Source of the DNA: Sipunculus nudus
Lineage: Eukaryota > Annelida > Sipuncula > Golfingiida > Sipunculidae
Direction of reading: 5' to 3'
Assembly (NCBI GenBank): GCA_026874595.1
Contig: CM049319.1
Location: 52,094,917 to 52,158,916, forward strand
DNA: 64,000 bases
Positions 53,703 through 61,724 of the stretch are shown here, one piece after another. The stretch's first letter is position 1, and every line of letters starts with the position of its first letter. The translations under genes were made by a program, and so were the position numbers. Below the pieces are notes generated by a model. That model saw nothing but the letters and a program-made list of their open reading frames with translations. It was not told the origin of the DNA and did not search any database.

Positions 53703-56700
53703 AATGCACAAGGTATGCAGATCAAATGCACAGTGGAACCAAGAAAAAAGCAAATGTAAAAGTTTCCTGTTATAAAGCCATCATTACTGGCAAAATATTC
53801 TTGCAGAATTAATGCAGAAAGCTCTGTTGGGAACCAACATTATCATTACTGAAAAAATAATTGTTTGTATCTGAATTGTTTAAAGTCATATTCGAAACAT
53901 AAACTATAACATAACCTACATTCAAATTTGACTGTTATTCAAGTAACATGGTAATAAATTGGTGATGCCATCATAGAGAGTTGTCCTTTTTCAAAAGCTT
54001 TTGATAAACTCTGGATTTTACTGTGTAGAACCTCATTTATTCATGCAGTTCATAGGGCAGAAATGTAAATTGTAGACTAATTCATTTAATTAACAATGCA
54101 TTTTCTGTGGACAATGTTTCAACATTTTTTGTTCAGTTAATAACAAGGGACCTATGGGTCACTGTGCTCAGCTGATGTTAACCTTGAAGGTAAAAATCTA
54201 AAATAATATCAAATGGAGATAAAGTGTAAGAGGAAGAGGTAATAAAGGCCATGGTTTATATGATTGGTTTGTATTGATGAGCAAGAAATTGTTGCAAAAA
54301 ATATTTTGTGACCTGACCATGTGTTTCCTAATGTTGAAACTAAAGCATGTGAGCAGTTTGTGAACAAATGATCTGTACTATTACCATGATCATTAGTTGG
54401 TTTTTCGATTAACTGTTGACATTTCAGTAGTTTACACATTTGTTCAATTGAATCTATTTTTTGGTATAATATATATTATTAAATATATATGTATTTTTTT
54501 ATGAAATGTATACAGTTGAAATATAGCTAATTAACAACATAAAACAGGGCAAACAAAGCCTGATCTCAAATTCTGCTGAGGCAGGAAAATAATGAACAAT
54601 TGTTTGTATTAAATCCTCATTTTTTTCATCACATCAATTATTTTCTAGTTTAAGTTTATATTTCTATACATTTCCAATTTAACATATATATCTGAATATA
54701 AAAGTTGATTCATAATTCTCATTTGCATCATCATAAATCTCAATCTTGTCAGATAACACCACATCATGCATACAAATGTTTATTTATTTTTTACCACAAA
54801 AATATATCTTTTAAATCTGCAAAACAATAAATATCTAAAAATAATACTTGATTTAGATTTCACAATTTTTAATTGTGTCTTTATTTATCCATAATGTGCT
54901 TCATATTTTATAATAATTTAAGCATACTGATTGGTTCAATTATATTTGTTAAAATCATTTAAAAGAAAATTGATTTCTTTAAACGTCTGTCAACAGAATG
55001 GGGTGGGGGGGGGGGGGGAGAGAAAGGCTCCCTGTGGTATTTATGCTGGCAGCCTGATCAAGCTCAACAAGAGAGAGGGCTTGCCTGAGTGATGGGATTA
55101 CATAATAGCTTGGGGAGCATTGAGAGTTGCACTGAATGACCAACAGTGACCTCAGTGGACTGCTTGACAATGTAAGGGAATACAACAAGAGCCTCCAAAA
55201 AAAATCAATAACTAGCCTAATTTTGCAGCTTTTATTTTCAAATTTCAGATTTTAACAGATTAAATCCTTATGTGTACATGCTGTGAAAATAAGATTCACA
55301 GAACTTACAGGAAAAAAAGGTGCCATGGTCAAAGTTGGGCAAAATTTAAGGTACCAATTTTTTATTTTTGTTAATATTTTAAAAAATTTAAAAGATTTTG
55401 ATCTAATTTTGGGTATACAATTTAATTTTGATAAAATAAAGTTATATTACTGGAAAAAAAGTCCATAGCTTTAACATGTTTTGTGTTAAGTGATCAAATG
55501 TCTTTCCTGATTTTTTCCAAAATGCATTATGTTTGGGTCCATAACTTTTTAAAATTATATAATACAGACCTAATTTCTTGCATGTACATAGGAACTATAT
55601 AGAGGAATATTTATGGTAAATATGAGGAAAAACAGATGAGTGGTTTTGATATTAGGCAGTCCTGAAGTGTGAAAATAGGATTTTAATAAAAAATTGAGGT
55701 TTTTCCTTAATTTCTCAAAGGAACGAAGTCGCAAAGACCCAGTTTTCGGCTTGGTAGGAGATCTTGGGGACATCTAACATTATGCTGAATTTTGGATTCC
55801 TAGGTCTTACGGTTTCAAAACGTGCCACATCTACGGACGGACGGACGGACGGACGGACGGACGGACAGACGGACGGACGACGGACAATGGACCACGACTA
55901 TAGCTCAGATGACTTATAGTCAGCTGAGCTAAAAAACATCTTATCTTACCCTATATATTTTTTAATTAATTGTTTAATATTTTATTCATCTTATATGCAC
56001 ACTGATGTAAATTAATGGACCAGTAATATAAATCTCAATGTCAAAATAATTTTTATTAACATAAATAACTGAAAATTAAATAAATGAGGTTCTACTTCAG
56101 AAGATGTACCAGTTTGAATATCCTGTAAGAATAAAAGGTTGCTGAAAATTAAGTTAATACCATAATACCTTTTCAAAAGAAGGCAATATTACAACTCAAA
56201 TAGACATCATATAGTTCATGTGCATTTAAGTGTAAGAAAAAAATACAAAGAAACCCATCAAAGATAATAACCATGAAGTTAAGATTTCATCTAAACATGA
56301 CATGTATGAATAAAACAAATGCTTAGCTGAAAATATATTTCCCAACATTTTAGTTATATTTGTAGAAATGGCAAAATTATATAAATGAAAAAGGCATTTT
56401 TTTTATAGATAATGGCAAAGCTAGAAGACAGTGTACAGTGAACCCTGTGTTAAGAGGCCATCCTTGGGACAAGGCAAAAGTGGTCAATTTATTTAATTCA
56501 ATTATTGAATACAAATTTTAAAATTTCAATTTTAGGTGAAATTACAACATGATAGAAGAAAACAACAACCAAATTTTGAGATATTGTCATAAAGTTTTAT
56601 ATTAGTCCATTAAAAACCAGATTATTGTTACTGGGGGCTAAAAAACAGTGTACCTAAACAAAAAAATTTTTTAACGTTTCAAAATCATGTGAAAATGAAT

Positions 56701-59393
56701 GAAAAAGTTGAAAATATGTATACTATTAGAAAGGTCACAGGCTCAGGTTAAAATGACTTTATGTGGTCTTATCTGAATTAGATATAGGGGTTACACACAA
56801 TAATGATACCTTAATTCACTGGTAGTCTTATTAGACAGGTCAGTTATAACCAATATGAATGTTTTTGGTTCACCAAAGGGTGGTCACAATGCACAAGTGG
56901 TCTTACAAGATAGGTGGTCTTTCACACAGGTTCCACTGTATTTACTTTTCCATGAAAGGCATACCTTTATTATTGCCTTTCCATTGGAAAGGTAAACTTT
57001 TTAAAGTATTACGATCATTGTATAACTCATGGCTCAGATGTTTTCAGACTTTGTGACCTTTCTTGATCTGTTGTGGTCAGGTTTGGTCATGACTACAATC
57101 TTGACTGCTCTGCTGACAACGGAGATTCCCAAGCCTCGCTATGAGCCTGGGCAGTGATAGGGGACTGCTGCTTGTGATGTCTGACATTTGTATGAAAGGG
57201 CAAAAAAACTGTGCCGCTACTGCTTACCATGGTCTTACATTGGACATTCAGTGTCACAAGTTTTCAGGGTTTTACATTAAAATTCAGGAAAAATGTTGCA
57301 AAAAAAGAGTAATTTCTCTCAGTAAAAGGGGGGGGGGTTAAACACCTTTTGTCCTTCTTGATCCATCCCTGTTAGAATGACCCTTAAAGTCTGAAGTTAT
57401 TATTTGTACATGTATAACTGCTAATTATTACCTAGATTTTTTAAGAGTCTAAAAATAATTTCATACTTACGCAATGACCCACGGGTGTTTATGAATCATC
57501 TCCAACTGAAATATATTTGTAATATATATATATATATGAAGTAATAAAATATGTATATAAAATTTATATATAATAAATACAAAGTAATAAAATACTGGTA
57601 TAAAAACATAGCAATCAAAGAAACATGAAGAAGGAATATTAGATGGTACTAAGAGCCCTGTACAATGGATTCAGCTATCTATGATCCATAGGCACACCAA
57701 GGGTCAGGACAATCCATGAAACCATTATTAGAATTCTGATCTTTTGTATGGATATAACATATTATATTATATATATTATTACATAATATCTATGATCCAT
57801 AGGTACACTAAAATTAAGGATATTATTTGAAGTAATGACCAATGATACAATACAATCATTACAGAGAAATTCAGAAAAAAATTAAAAAGGAATTTGAAAT
57901 TGTGCTCAAAGCCTTGTATAATAATGGATTCAGTCATTTATAATCCATCAGCAAACCAAGGATAAAGACAATCCACTGAGCAATTCCTTAGAAATTTTAT
58001 CTTTAGTATAAATATTACATAACAGACCAATGAGGGTCAAGGTAACCTTCACACTAGATTCATAGTCAATGTCATGACCCCATTTTAAATAGTTTCTCTC
58101 CTCTAATCATGTCTATGCAATATAAGAAAGATCTCTGTACATTATTACAATTGAGTTATCATTATGATATTCAGTTTTGTACTGCTCAGGATAGTGGTTA
58201 GCAGTCAAACATGAATGTTTACTTACTGTAAACCTGCGTGCCGGATCCACCTCTATCATTCCTCGCAGTAAGTTCTGGCAATCAGGAGGTACAAAATGGG
58301 GGATATGGAAAACACCTTTTTTCACTTTTTCCAAAAGCTGCCGCAAGTTGTCATCATCAAATGGTAAGGCACCCTGCAAAGATATGTATACAAGAGTGAT
58401 CTGTCATTTTTATAAAAAATTTAAACATTATTTATTTTACACAGATTGTACAAATAGTTATTAAAACTAATATAATACTAGGCACTCCCCATGGCTCAGG
58501 TGGAGGTATTTGGTAGTGTCTAGAGATGGAGGGAACCAAGGAACGGAAAAAACCACCAGCCTTGGACAGCCACTAAAACCCACTCTCATAGCCACACCTG
58601 GGATCGAACCAGGGTCGCCAGCGGAGAGAGCCGAGCGTTTTACCCCTCTACTGTTTTTTTTTTTGTTTCTTTTCTTAACAAATTTTTTTTTATAATCACC
58701 AAAAAAGTGTATTTATATCAACAAAAATAAATTTCTGGCACCAAAATATTAATGATCATGATGTCATACATTACATTATTGACATTTTTTCAATGAACTT
58801 TTAAATGCCACACAATATACATGAATACAATAAACCATATAGTGATACTATATAGTATATAAAAGAAGACCTTAAGGATGGATTTAAATTGATTATGTTT
58901 GTAGTGAAAAAAAAAATTAAATAAAAAATATAATAGCAATACTGATAAAAAGTGCAAGTAGCACGAGTTCAGGAAAAATTGCTACAACAACTCCATGAAT
59001 GACTACTTTAGGACTAAAAAAACAAAGTTCCAATGCATGTGTTTTAGTACAGATGTAACTATGAAACTTATATGCAACTTATATGACCCATAAGCTTCAG
59101 TTTAATCTAATTCATTCCCCATCCATTCAATTGGAAAAATAACCTACCACTTTACCATGATTGAGTCTGGATTTTACATCTGACATGTTTTCACCGGGAT
59201 AATTTTAGAAAATTCACTTTCTACCAACCTTTCTTTGTCATGTAGTCCAGTTATTAGCTCTAACCTTGATCAGTTGAAATTTCAAAGTTATGTATATGTC
59301 CTGATGTTATTAACGATTACTTACCACTAGCAGTGCGTACAGTATAACTCCACAGCTCCATACATCAGCTTTCCTCCCATCATACCGCTCACC
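29995..59393 (-). CDS. BRSK: BRSK/SAD-1 family Ser/Thr kinase gene, 3' portion (12 exons, 5' end outside window)
   Basis: The exons at 59325-59393, 58227-58373, 57471-57505, 53547-53598, 48074-48186, 46575-46690, 44761-44878, 43768-44015, 40807-40858, 40220-40349, 30581-30758 and 29995-30200 join with matching phases into one 487-residue open frame ending in TGA. The order of segments (kinase C-lobe, UBA-like, Ser/Pro-rich linker, AIS-like, KA1, tail) is the layout known for brain-specific kinases BRSK1/2, nematode SAD-1 and fly SFF. These LKB1-activated, AMPK-related kinases act in neuronal polarity and presynaptic assembly. The ATP-binding N-lobe, HRD loop, DFG motif and LKB1-target threonine are not in the window. 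Vertebrate proteins are about 670-780 aa, so roughly 200 N-terminal residues are missing. All introns begin GT and end AG. BRSK1 and BRSK2 cannot be told apart and an invertebrate may have only one. Confidence 0.95.
30034..30046 (-). promoter_or_regulatory. Candidate alternative 5' splice site inside BRSK exon L
   Basis: The coding strand reads GACGAT|GTGAGCC with the cut between 30040 and 30039. The upstream part of the exon (30040-30200) is 161 nt, entering with two bases and leaving in phase 0, which fits the distal exon at 24242. Reading through instead gives the proximal tail [14 protein letters not shown]. Confidence 0.5.
30581..30758 (-). CDS. BRSK: BRSK exon K: KA1 domain core
   Basis: This exon encodes [40 protein letters not shown], then [19 protein letters not shown] and one base of Gly. 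It aligns with vertebrate [35 protein letters not shown]...VTFTLLSG, the kinase-associated-1 domain that binds acidic phospholipids and restrains the kinase. The acceptor is CTTTCAG and the donor the less usual GTTTGT. Intron J-K upstream is 9.5 kb and packed with repeats. Confidence 0.96.
30791..30896. mobile_element. Short MITE, same CAGTGAAACCTGT family
   Basis: It starts TACAATTGAACCTGTCTGAA and ends TACAGGTTGCACTGTGAT, with AAAGACCACCTGTC and TTTTGGCCAGCC inside. It sits 33 bp upstream of the exon K acceptor in intron J-K. Confidence 0.65.
31390..32341 (-). repeat. Fragments of Helentron-like elements in BRSK intron J-K
   Basis: The end ATAGTCAGCTGAGCTAAAAA at 31767-31786 closes one fragment; a GGTGGCACCACC unit at 31813 and CAATTTGTGCCCTGTTAACT at 32065 belong to the family seen at 38.2-38.9 kb. 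Confidence 0.5.
32342..32950 (-). mobile_element. Subfamily S Helentron-like segment
   Basis: Starts AACAAGGGACCCATGGGTCA then CAGCGCTCAGCTGTTATATA. It is the reverse counterpart of 3664-4262, with a frame-breaking change in the small ORF. Confidence 0.6.
32951..36743 (-). mobile_element. Nested Helentron-like elements (outer copy split at 33645/36256)
   Basis: The outer element starts AAAGGACCCATGGTTCATGG at 32956 and runs to about 33645, then resumes at about 36256 with CTAATAAAGTATACACACTG and ends AGTCAACTGAGCTAAAAATT near 36738. The undivided order is seen at 25892-28396. The insert is a second complete element, 33645-36256. Confidence 0.6.
33645..36256 (-). mobile_element. Inner Helentron-like element (2.6 kb)
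   Basis: Starts AAGGGACCCTTGGGTCACGG then CGCTCAGCTGTTATATATGA and ends CTCAGATGACTTATAGTCAG then CTGAGCTAAAAA. GGACGGACGGACGACGG precedes the end hairpin. The first 800 bp match subfamily S; the rest (about 34.6-36.25 kb) matches 27.1-28.4 kb. Confidence 0.6.
36862..38115 (-). mobile_element. Helentron-like element, GGTGGCGCCACC family, copy 3
   Basis: The minus-strand 3' end reads ACTTTGGCGGATACACATTG, a short TGCCTGGCA palindrome, then CTAG (36862-36865) and TT. The interior has eight GGYGGYRCCACC-type sites spaced alternately about 130-150 bp (37018, 37166, 37295, 37441, 37571, 37720, 37858, 38007), a dimeric tandem core. The 5' end is not clear. It sits in BRSK intron J-K. Confidence 0.6.
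38116..38996 (-). repeat. Helentron-like 5' region, two ~360-bp tandem units
   Basis: Two or three units sharing GGTTACGATTTGTGCCCTGT, CACCAGTCTGCAGGAAGTGA and GATCAATATTCATGCAAAGA. It ends with the hairpin TAGCTCAGATGACTTTCAGA / CAGCTGAGCTAAAAA at 38961-38995. Related fragments are at 0.7-1.0 kb and 6.86-7.15 kb. Confidence 0.6.
39000..39386. other. Intron J-K, no feature recognised
   Basis: Unique-looking DNA between the Helentron-like repeat and the 41-bp array. Confidence 0.4.
39387..40219 (-). repeat. 41-bp minisatellite made of a BRSK exon end plus its 5' splice site
   Basis: About 20 tandem units of 41 bp. On the coding strand each is AAGGCTGACCTAGTTCATGC ATTCCTCTCA (the last 30 nt of exon J) followed by the first 11 intron bases, GTAAGTAAACC. 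The array runs without a gap into exon J and its true donor. By eye about 13 of 19 extra donors keep GTAAGT; the others read GTCAGT, GTAAAT or TTAAGT. Three variant triplets (units carrying GACCTAGGGG, then GAGCTAGAGT, then CCTTGG on the plus strand) recur around 39.66-39.75, 39.87-39.96 and 40.12-40.21 kb, showing higher-order duplication. Confidence 0.95.
40220..40349 (-). CDS. BRSK: BRSK exon J: KKSWFG / autoinhibitory (AIS-like) segment
   Basis: One base completes Glu, then [40 protein letters not shown] and FLS, ending in phase 0 at donor GTAAGT. It matches vertebrate LAKKSWFGNFISLEKEEQ...SSIKADIVHAFLS, which leads from the autoinhibitory sequence into KA1. The last 30 nt of this exon (40220-40249, encoding [10 protein letters not shown]) plus the first 11 nt of the intron are the template of the tandem array that fills the next 830 bp. 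Confidence 0.96.
40807..40858 (-). CDS. BRSK: BRSK exon I: short linker exon
   Basis: The 52-nt exon completes Ala and encodes [16 protein letters not shown] plus two bases of Glu; vertebrates have [20 protein letters not shown] here. The acceptor is GCTTGCAG and the donor GTGAGT. Five bases beyond the acceptor a 48-bp minisatellite starts, so the 3' splice site has almost no ordinary polypyrimidine tract. It continues directly into exon J across a 457-bp intron. Confidence 0.9.
40866..41463. repeat. 48-bp minisatellite next to BRSK exon I acceptor
   Basis: About 12 tandem copies of a 48-bp unit beginning CAAGCCATACACAGTACTCA and continuing GTAAAAGTCTACTCCATGGC TCAACCCT. Because 48 is a multiple of three, several frames stay open on both strands and produce 70-84-codon shadow ORFs. 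The array begins five bases from the exon I acceptor AG (40859-40860). It does not resemble exon sequence. Confidence 0.95.
41781..43306. mobile_element. MITE-like element expanded by a 112-bp internal tandem array
   Basis: The left end reads ACAGTGGAACCTGTCTTAAA (41781 on) and the right end, reversed, CTACAGTGAAACTTGTGTGA, so the two form an imperfect terminal inverted repeat. Between them a 112-bp unit beginning GACCACCCTTGAGTGAA occurs 13 times at strict 112-bp spacing (41835 to about 43180). Smaller elements with the same ends are at 19412, 30791 and 56434, none with the array. The superfamily was not determined. Confidence 0.8.
41835..43190. repeat. 112-bp satellite-like array (about 12 units)
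   Basis: Units are nearly identical; most differences are AACTG/AATGA-type point changes and TAACTG/TAAATG variants that alternate among units. The unit contains GAGCTC, AAGAGCTCGTGTGAATTATG and a CCCACAGGTGGG near-palindrome. High homogeneity implies recent expansion or gene conversion. It lies in BRSK intron H-I. Confidence 0.93.
43768..44015 (-). CDS. BRSK: BRSK exon H: Pro/Ser-rich linker and [10 protein letters not shown] block
   Basis: After one base completing Val the exon encodes [20 protein letters not shown], a Thr-Pro/Ser-Pro repeat tract ([20 protein letters not shown]), then [20 protein letters not shown] and RKLQ. The last block is nearly invariant in BRSK proteins; the Pro-rich tract matches the PXXP region of BRSK1/2 and is likely disordered with many proline-directed phosphosites. 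The exon is C-rich on the coding strand, unlike its AT-rich surroundings. The acceptor is TTTCAG and the donor GTCAGT. A 77-codon ORF in another frame here is a shadow. Confidence 0.95.
44761..44878 (-). CDS. BRSK: BRSK exon G: Ser/Arg-rich linker
   Basis: Two bases complete Asn, followed by [38 protein letters not shown] and two bases of Val. It matches the vertebrate DPPRKRVDS...GGSPVPARRAIEMAQH segment. The acceptor is GCCTCAG and the donor GTATGT. The rest of the upstream intron (45.4-46.5 kb) is filled by a dispersed repeat with a GGTGGCGCCACC palindrome. Confidence 0.92.
45380..46460 (-). repeat. Dispersed repeat in BRSK intron F-G
   Basis: Reverse copy of units at 1.0-1.8 and 4.7-5.5 kb, with TAGGTGGCGCCACCAATACC at 46017, GGACAGTTTTGGAGAAGAAG at 46256 and CTAGCTCCTGCC at 45530 and 46392. 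Confidence 0.6.
46575..46690 (-). CDS. BRSK: BRSK exon F: end of UBA and start of linker
   Basis: The exon completes a Lys codon and reads [20 protein letters not shown], then [18 protein letters not shown], leaving one base of the next codon. [12 protein letters not shown] is the conserved BRSK block after the UBA-like domain. The acceptor is TTTTTCAG and the chosen donor is GTGAGT, which gives the right phase for exon G. The acidic and then basic second half is linker and poorly conserved between phyla. Confidence 0.93.
47560..47945 (+). repeat. Dispersed repeat, inverted partner of 29100-29480
   Basis: Contains GGTGGTAGGTTGCATTTATG, TTTGCAAAGCTCTGGCTTAT and TTATAAGGTCAGATAGGTAA. It lies in BRSK intron E-F. 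A 78-codon ORF here is not supported as a gene. Confidence 0.65.
48074..48186 (-). CDS. BRSK: BRSK exon E: UBA-like domain
   Basis: This exon encodes [20 protein letters not shown], then [17 protein letters not shown], plus two bases of a Lys codon. The pattern DVDPDVL..M.SL.CF.DREKL..ELLS is the ubiquitin-associated-like domain that follows the catalytic domain in BRSK and other AMPK-related kinases, where it helps set activity and LKB1 recognition. The acceptor is TTCAG at 48187 upward and the donor GTAAGA. It begins in phase 0 and ends in phase 2. Confidence 0.95.
48187..50080 (-). other. BRSK intron D-E, first part: nothing recognised
   Basis: AT-rich intronic DNA without clear repeats or exons. 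Confidence 0.4.
50090..51110 (+). repeat. Degenerate ~60-bp minisatellite (TCAGTATCTACACA units)
   Basis: Irregular repeats of AGCTCTAGTCAGTATCTACA then CACATACACTCTAGTACAGC and CCCAGTGGTATCTACACATA. Similar words continue weakly to 51.2 kb and 52.4-52.9 kb. A 141-codon ORF at 49929-50354 is read from the repeat. Confidence 0.75.
51401..51834 (+). repeat. 20-bp minisatellite (about 21 copies)
   Basis: The unit is CACATGGTCTGGATTTCACA with variation mainly in two bases (CACACA, CACGCA, CATGCA). Three units make 60 bp, so all three forward frames stay open, giving 126-156-codon ORFs of repeated [18 protein letters not shown] type that are artefacts. Confidence 0.93.
51985..52290 (-). mobile_element. 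tRNA-derived SINE
   Basis: The minus strand has an A-box-like TGGCTCAGAGGTAGAGC (52266-52282) and a B-box-like GAGTTCAAGTCTC (52228-52240) at tRNA spacing, followed by a non-tRNA body. A second A-box-like stretch GTGCCTCAGTGGTAAGACC near 52092-52110 suggests a composite head. It is not a tRNA gene: the acceptor stem does not close. Confidence 0.6.
53547..53598 (-). CDS. BRSK: BRSK exon D: linker between kinase and UBA
   Basis: The 52-nt exon supplies one base that completes Ala (GCT), then encodes [17 protein letters not shown] and ends in phase 0. The acceptor is TTGCAG. The donor is GTACAT, weaker than the other donors of this gene. The segment lies where vertebrate BRSK has the GGKNEPEPEQPIP linker and is less conserved, as expected there. 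A (TA)n microsatellite starts about 45 bp upstream of the acceptor, inside intron C-D. Confidence 0.88.
53648..53698. repeat. (TA)n microsatellite
   Basis: About 25 TA units, 50 bp upstream of the exon D acceptor. It gives artefactual Ile-Tyr repeat ORFs on both strands. Confidence 0.95.
54140..54176 (-). mobile_element. Isolated GACCCATGGGTC-type terminus
   Basis: TAACAAGGGACCTATGGGTC then ACTGTGCTCAGCTGA. The following AT-rich DNA (to about 54.97 kb) may be the rest of a diverged element. Confidence 0.45.
55200..55936 (-). mobile_element. Helentron-like 5' end with (GGAC)n tract
   Basis: Matches the terminal 730 bp of 25892-28396 and 33645-36256. A run of about eight GGAC units is at 55834-55880, then ATAGCTCAGATGACTTATAG and TCAGCTGAGCTAAAAAA at 55936. 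A 15-bp poly-G run near 55001-55017 lies upstream. Confidence 0.65.
56434..56941. mobile_element. MITE, same CAGTGAAACCTGT family, longer interior
   Basis: The left end is TACAGTGAACCCTGTGTTAA and the right end ACAGGTTCCACTGTA. The interior, with TTATTAGACAGGTCAGTTAT and a GGTGGTC motif, is about 500 bp and AT-rich. It lies in BRSK intron C-D. Confidence 0.6.
57471..57505 (-). CDS. BRSK: BRSK exon C: end of kinase domain (35-nt exon)
   Basis: The exon is 35 nt long, encodes [11 protein letters not shown] and ends with the first two bases (GC) of an Ala codon. It corresponds to the HIQKHIWYIGG stretch that closes the kinase fold in vertebrate BRSK. The acceptor is TTTCAG at 57506-57511 and the donor GTAAGT below 57471. 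Eleven codons plus two bases is very short, near microexon size, and would be missed by ORF-based gene finding. It enters in phase 0 and leaves in phase 2, matching exon D. Confidence 0.92.
58227..58373 (-). CDS. BRSK: BRSK exon B: kinase subdomains X-XI
   Basis: This exon of 49 codons (phase 0 at both ends) starts [18 protein letters not shown] and ends [23 protein letters not shown] is diagnostic for BRSK/SAD kinases. The invariant Arg of subdomain XI is in PARRF. The acceptor is TTTGCAG and the donor GTAAGT. An ATG two codons upstream of the exon is intronic and is not a start. Because of this exon the family call is secure even with the N-lobe missing. Confidence 0.97.
58480..58655 (-). 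mobile_element. tRNA-derived SINE fragment
   Basis: The minus strand reads CAGTAGAGGGGTAAAACGCT, then GGTTCGATCCC (58600-58610), a perfect B box, then a tail. The A-box half is truncated at a T-rich run. It lies just upstream of BRSK exon B in intron A-B. Confidence 0.65.
59325..59393 (-). CDS. BRSK: BRSK exon A: kinase subdomain IX
   Basis: This exon of 23 complete codons (phase 0 at both ends) reads [20 protein letters not shown] then LLV. It holds the subdomain IX core DVWSCGV with the invariant Asp of the F-helix. Vertebrate BRSK has an almost identical stretch just after the activation segment. The acceptor is TTTCAG at 59394-59399 and the donor is GTAAGT from 59324 downward. The exon that should precede it (SCGSPHYACPE region) was looked for at 59400-64000 and not seen, so it probably lies beyond the window. 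Confidence 0.95.
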
Positions 59394-59399
59394 CTGAAA

Positions 59400-60913
59400 T
59401 TATATTAATATATTATTGCATAGCATAAAAACTTTAAGTATACTCAGAAATAGCTGATCATTTGTCCACCAGAGGCTTTGTAAGTCAAAACCTAAAGTTC
59501 TACTTCAATGTCTATGTGTTGTCTTGTGTTCCACAGACTGAGTGATCCATTTAAAGAACTGCAGCTACTATTAGAGTTGCTACAGTATACCCGCATAATG
59601 CATACAAAAGACATTACCTTGAGACCTATAAACAGATAACAAACAAATTTAATTTAATAACTGTGTTCATTATAAATACATACTAGTATACATTATAAAT
59701 GAGTGTCAACCAATAAAATTTTGTTCATACCTTTATGTGGCAGACTTATTTTTACACAATATTTCTTCATGGTTTTATGAAAACATTGAGTGCAAAATTT
59801 CACGGCATAATTAAGTTATCATGGATCAGAGTAAATAACAGATTCCAGCCTTCTTCATATATTTTATAACAACCAGTGGTGTGCCAATTAATTTATGGTA
59901 TCACTGATTACTATAGTCATTTTCTTTCACAATCCATTAAATTGACTGCATCTTGGCATAAACGAAAAACTATTTCCATGGCCTTTTCGACATGATATAC
60001 AAATATGACTGAATTTACTCTATCAATATCTCAGGTATAATTCTTTACAGTATATTTCACAGTAACATAGACTACACATATAATAATCTATAAATAATTG
60101 ATCACCAGTTGTTTTTTATTTTTCAATCACTGAATATAATTTACAATTGATTCAGACCACTAACAATCACACAACTAGGCCACAACTGTTACTTTTATGG
60201 GCACTGAAAATGTTCAAGGTTACCAGGTATAATGCCAGGGAGACTGCAGTTCCTGCAGTAAAACCCTGAACCAAAACTGACACACACCCTGCTTAAGAAG
60301 ATGATAAATGTGGTCCAAGCTGCCATCTTGAGCAATTCATCATGAGAAACCAGCCACTGACTACAAAGGGTGCTGTGACCAACAATACATATTAAAGTAG
60401 CGATGAAATAACAGATTTCCTGACTATCATATAAGCTTTTCTGAATTTGAAAACAGATCTTATCAATTTACCTACACAGAAGAAGACATCTGTTTGTCTG
60501 TCTGTCAATCTGTCTGTCTTGTTAATCTGTTTGATTGTATGTTATTCTTTTGTTACTGGCTTTTATGGTTTGGGGACAGAGCACAAAGCTCATAGTCAGG
60601 AGTATGCATCTCAACTGCATGAAAAGCGGCGAGATTTTTCACAGTCGGGCTCACGGCACCAAGGGTGAGCACTTTGCAGACTTAACAGGAAGACTGTACC
60701 CAACAGGCATGTTTCACTCATAAACGAGTGCACCTTTTTGGGGTTCCTCAATGTTATGACCCAGAAACTGGGTGAATTACACACTGACGACCTCCAGGTG
60801 AAGTACCAGAACCTGGATGATGCCAGGATAATGATGAGTTTTTGTACTGACATTTAGTCCAAAAACAGAATGGAATTCTGCAGATATGAATAGTAACTAC
60901 CGGTAGTTAAAAA
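59400..60913. other. Intron upstream of BRSK exon A; no gene recognised
   Basis: AT-rich. A CTGTCTGTCTGTC-type microsatellite is at 60491-60520. The preceding kinase exon (activation loop) was searched for and not found. Confidence 0.45.
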
Positions 60914-61724
60914 ACAAGGGACCTATGGGTCATGACACTCAGCTGTTATATATGATAAAAAAATATTATTTAGAAATGAGGCACATGCTGGTTTTGTGTG
61001 GTAATAAATATAAGCTGTATTATGAGTTGTTGTTGTTTAGCTTATGTATGATTTTGATAGTACCTTTAGAGACAGGGAAGAGGATTGATTTCATTTATTT
61101 TATTAACAAATGGAGTACTATTGTCACACAGATTTTGACTTGGCCATATAACTTATAAGCAGAACATATAATATAAGAGTTTAACTATTTATTAAGAAAA
61201 ATTACAAATATTGTCCCAAATATAATTTTTATTAAAAATAATAAGAGAATCATATGATTTTTTAAAATGAAATATAACTAATATGATTATTAAAATAATA
61301 TTAAAGAATATATTCATGAATGCATTCATGAATACATTTTGAAAGTATTTGCACGAGTATTCATATACTTTCATTTTTACCTGAATTCCCATTCTTTATG
61401 CAAGAAATTTTATAATGGAGTATATAATCATATTGGTATTTAAATACAATTACAAAGTATTCGCACCATGTCTGGTATTTATTCAGTTTTCACCAAACAA
61501 TGATGTTGAGAATCCAGAATATACAAAATTCACACATTTAAATAATGATCATAAGTACCTGGTGTTATGGCTTTTATTTATATTAAAAAATAACTGTAAA
61601 AAATTCATTTTGGACTAATTTCACATCAATGTACACACTAGACACAGTAGAAATCTAGATTAATATTATCAACTGCATCTTTGTCTATTATTAATTTCCT
61701 TCATATGATCAATGGGTTTTTAAT
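60914..61724 (-). mobile_element. Subfamily S Helentron-like segment
   Basis: Starts AACAAGGGACCTATGGGTCA then TGACACTCAGCTGTTATATA. It matches 33645-34440 throughout and carries the same small ORF ([20 protein letters not shown]) intact. Confidence 0.65.

Noticed and set aside
53517-53812. Ile-Tyr repeat ORFs on both strands
   Set aside because: Translation of the (TA)n microsatellite; only the short exon D inside the minus-strand ORF is real.
58113-58379. Start codon at MQGALPF
   Set aside because: ATG and CAG are intron and acceptor sequence; the exon starts at GGT (58373), in phase with exon A.
58480-58655. tRNA gene
   Set aside because: Only the B box is good; the A-box half and acceptor stem are incomplete, so a SINE is the better reading.
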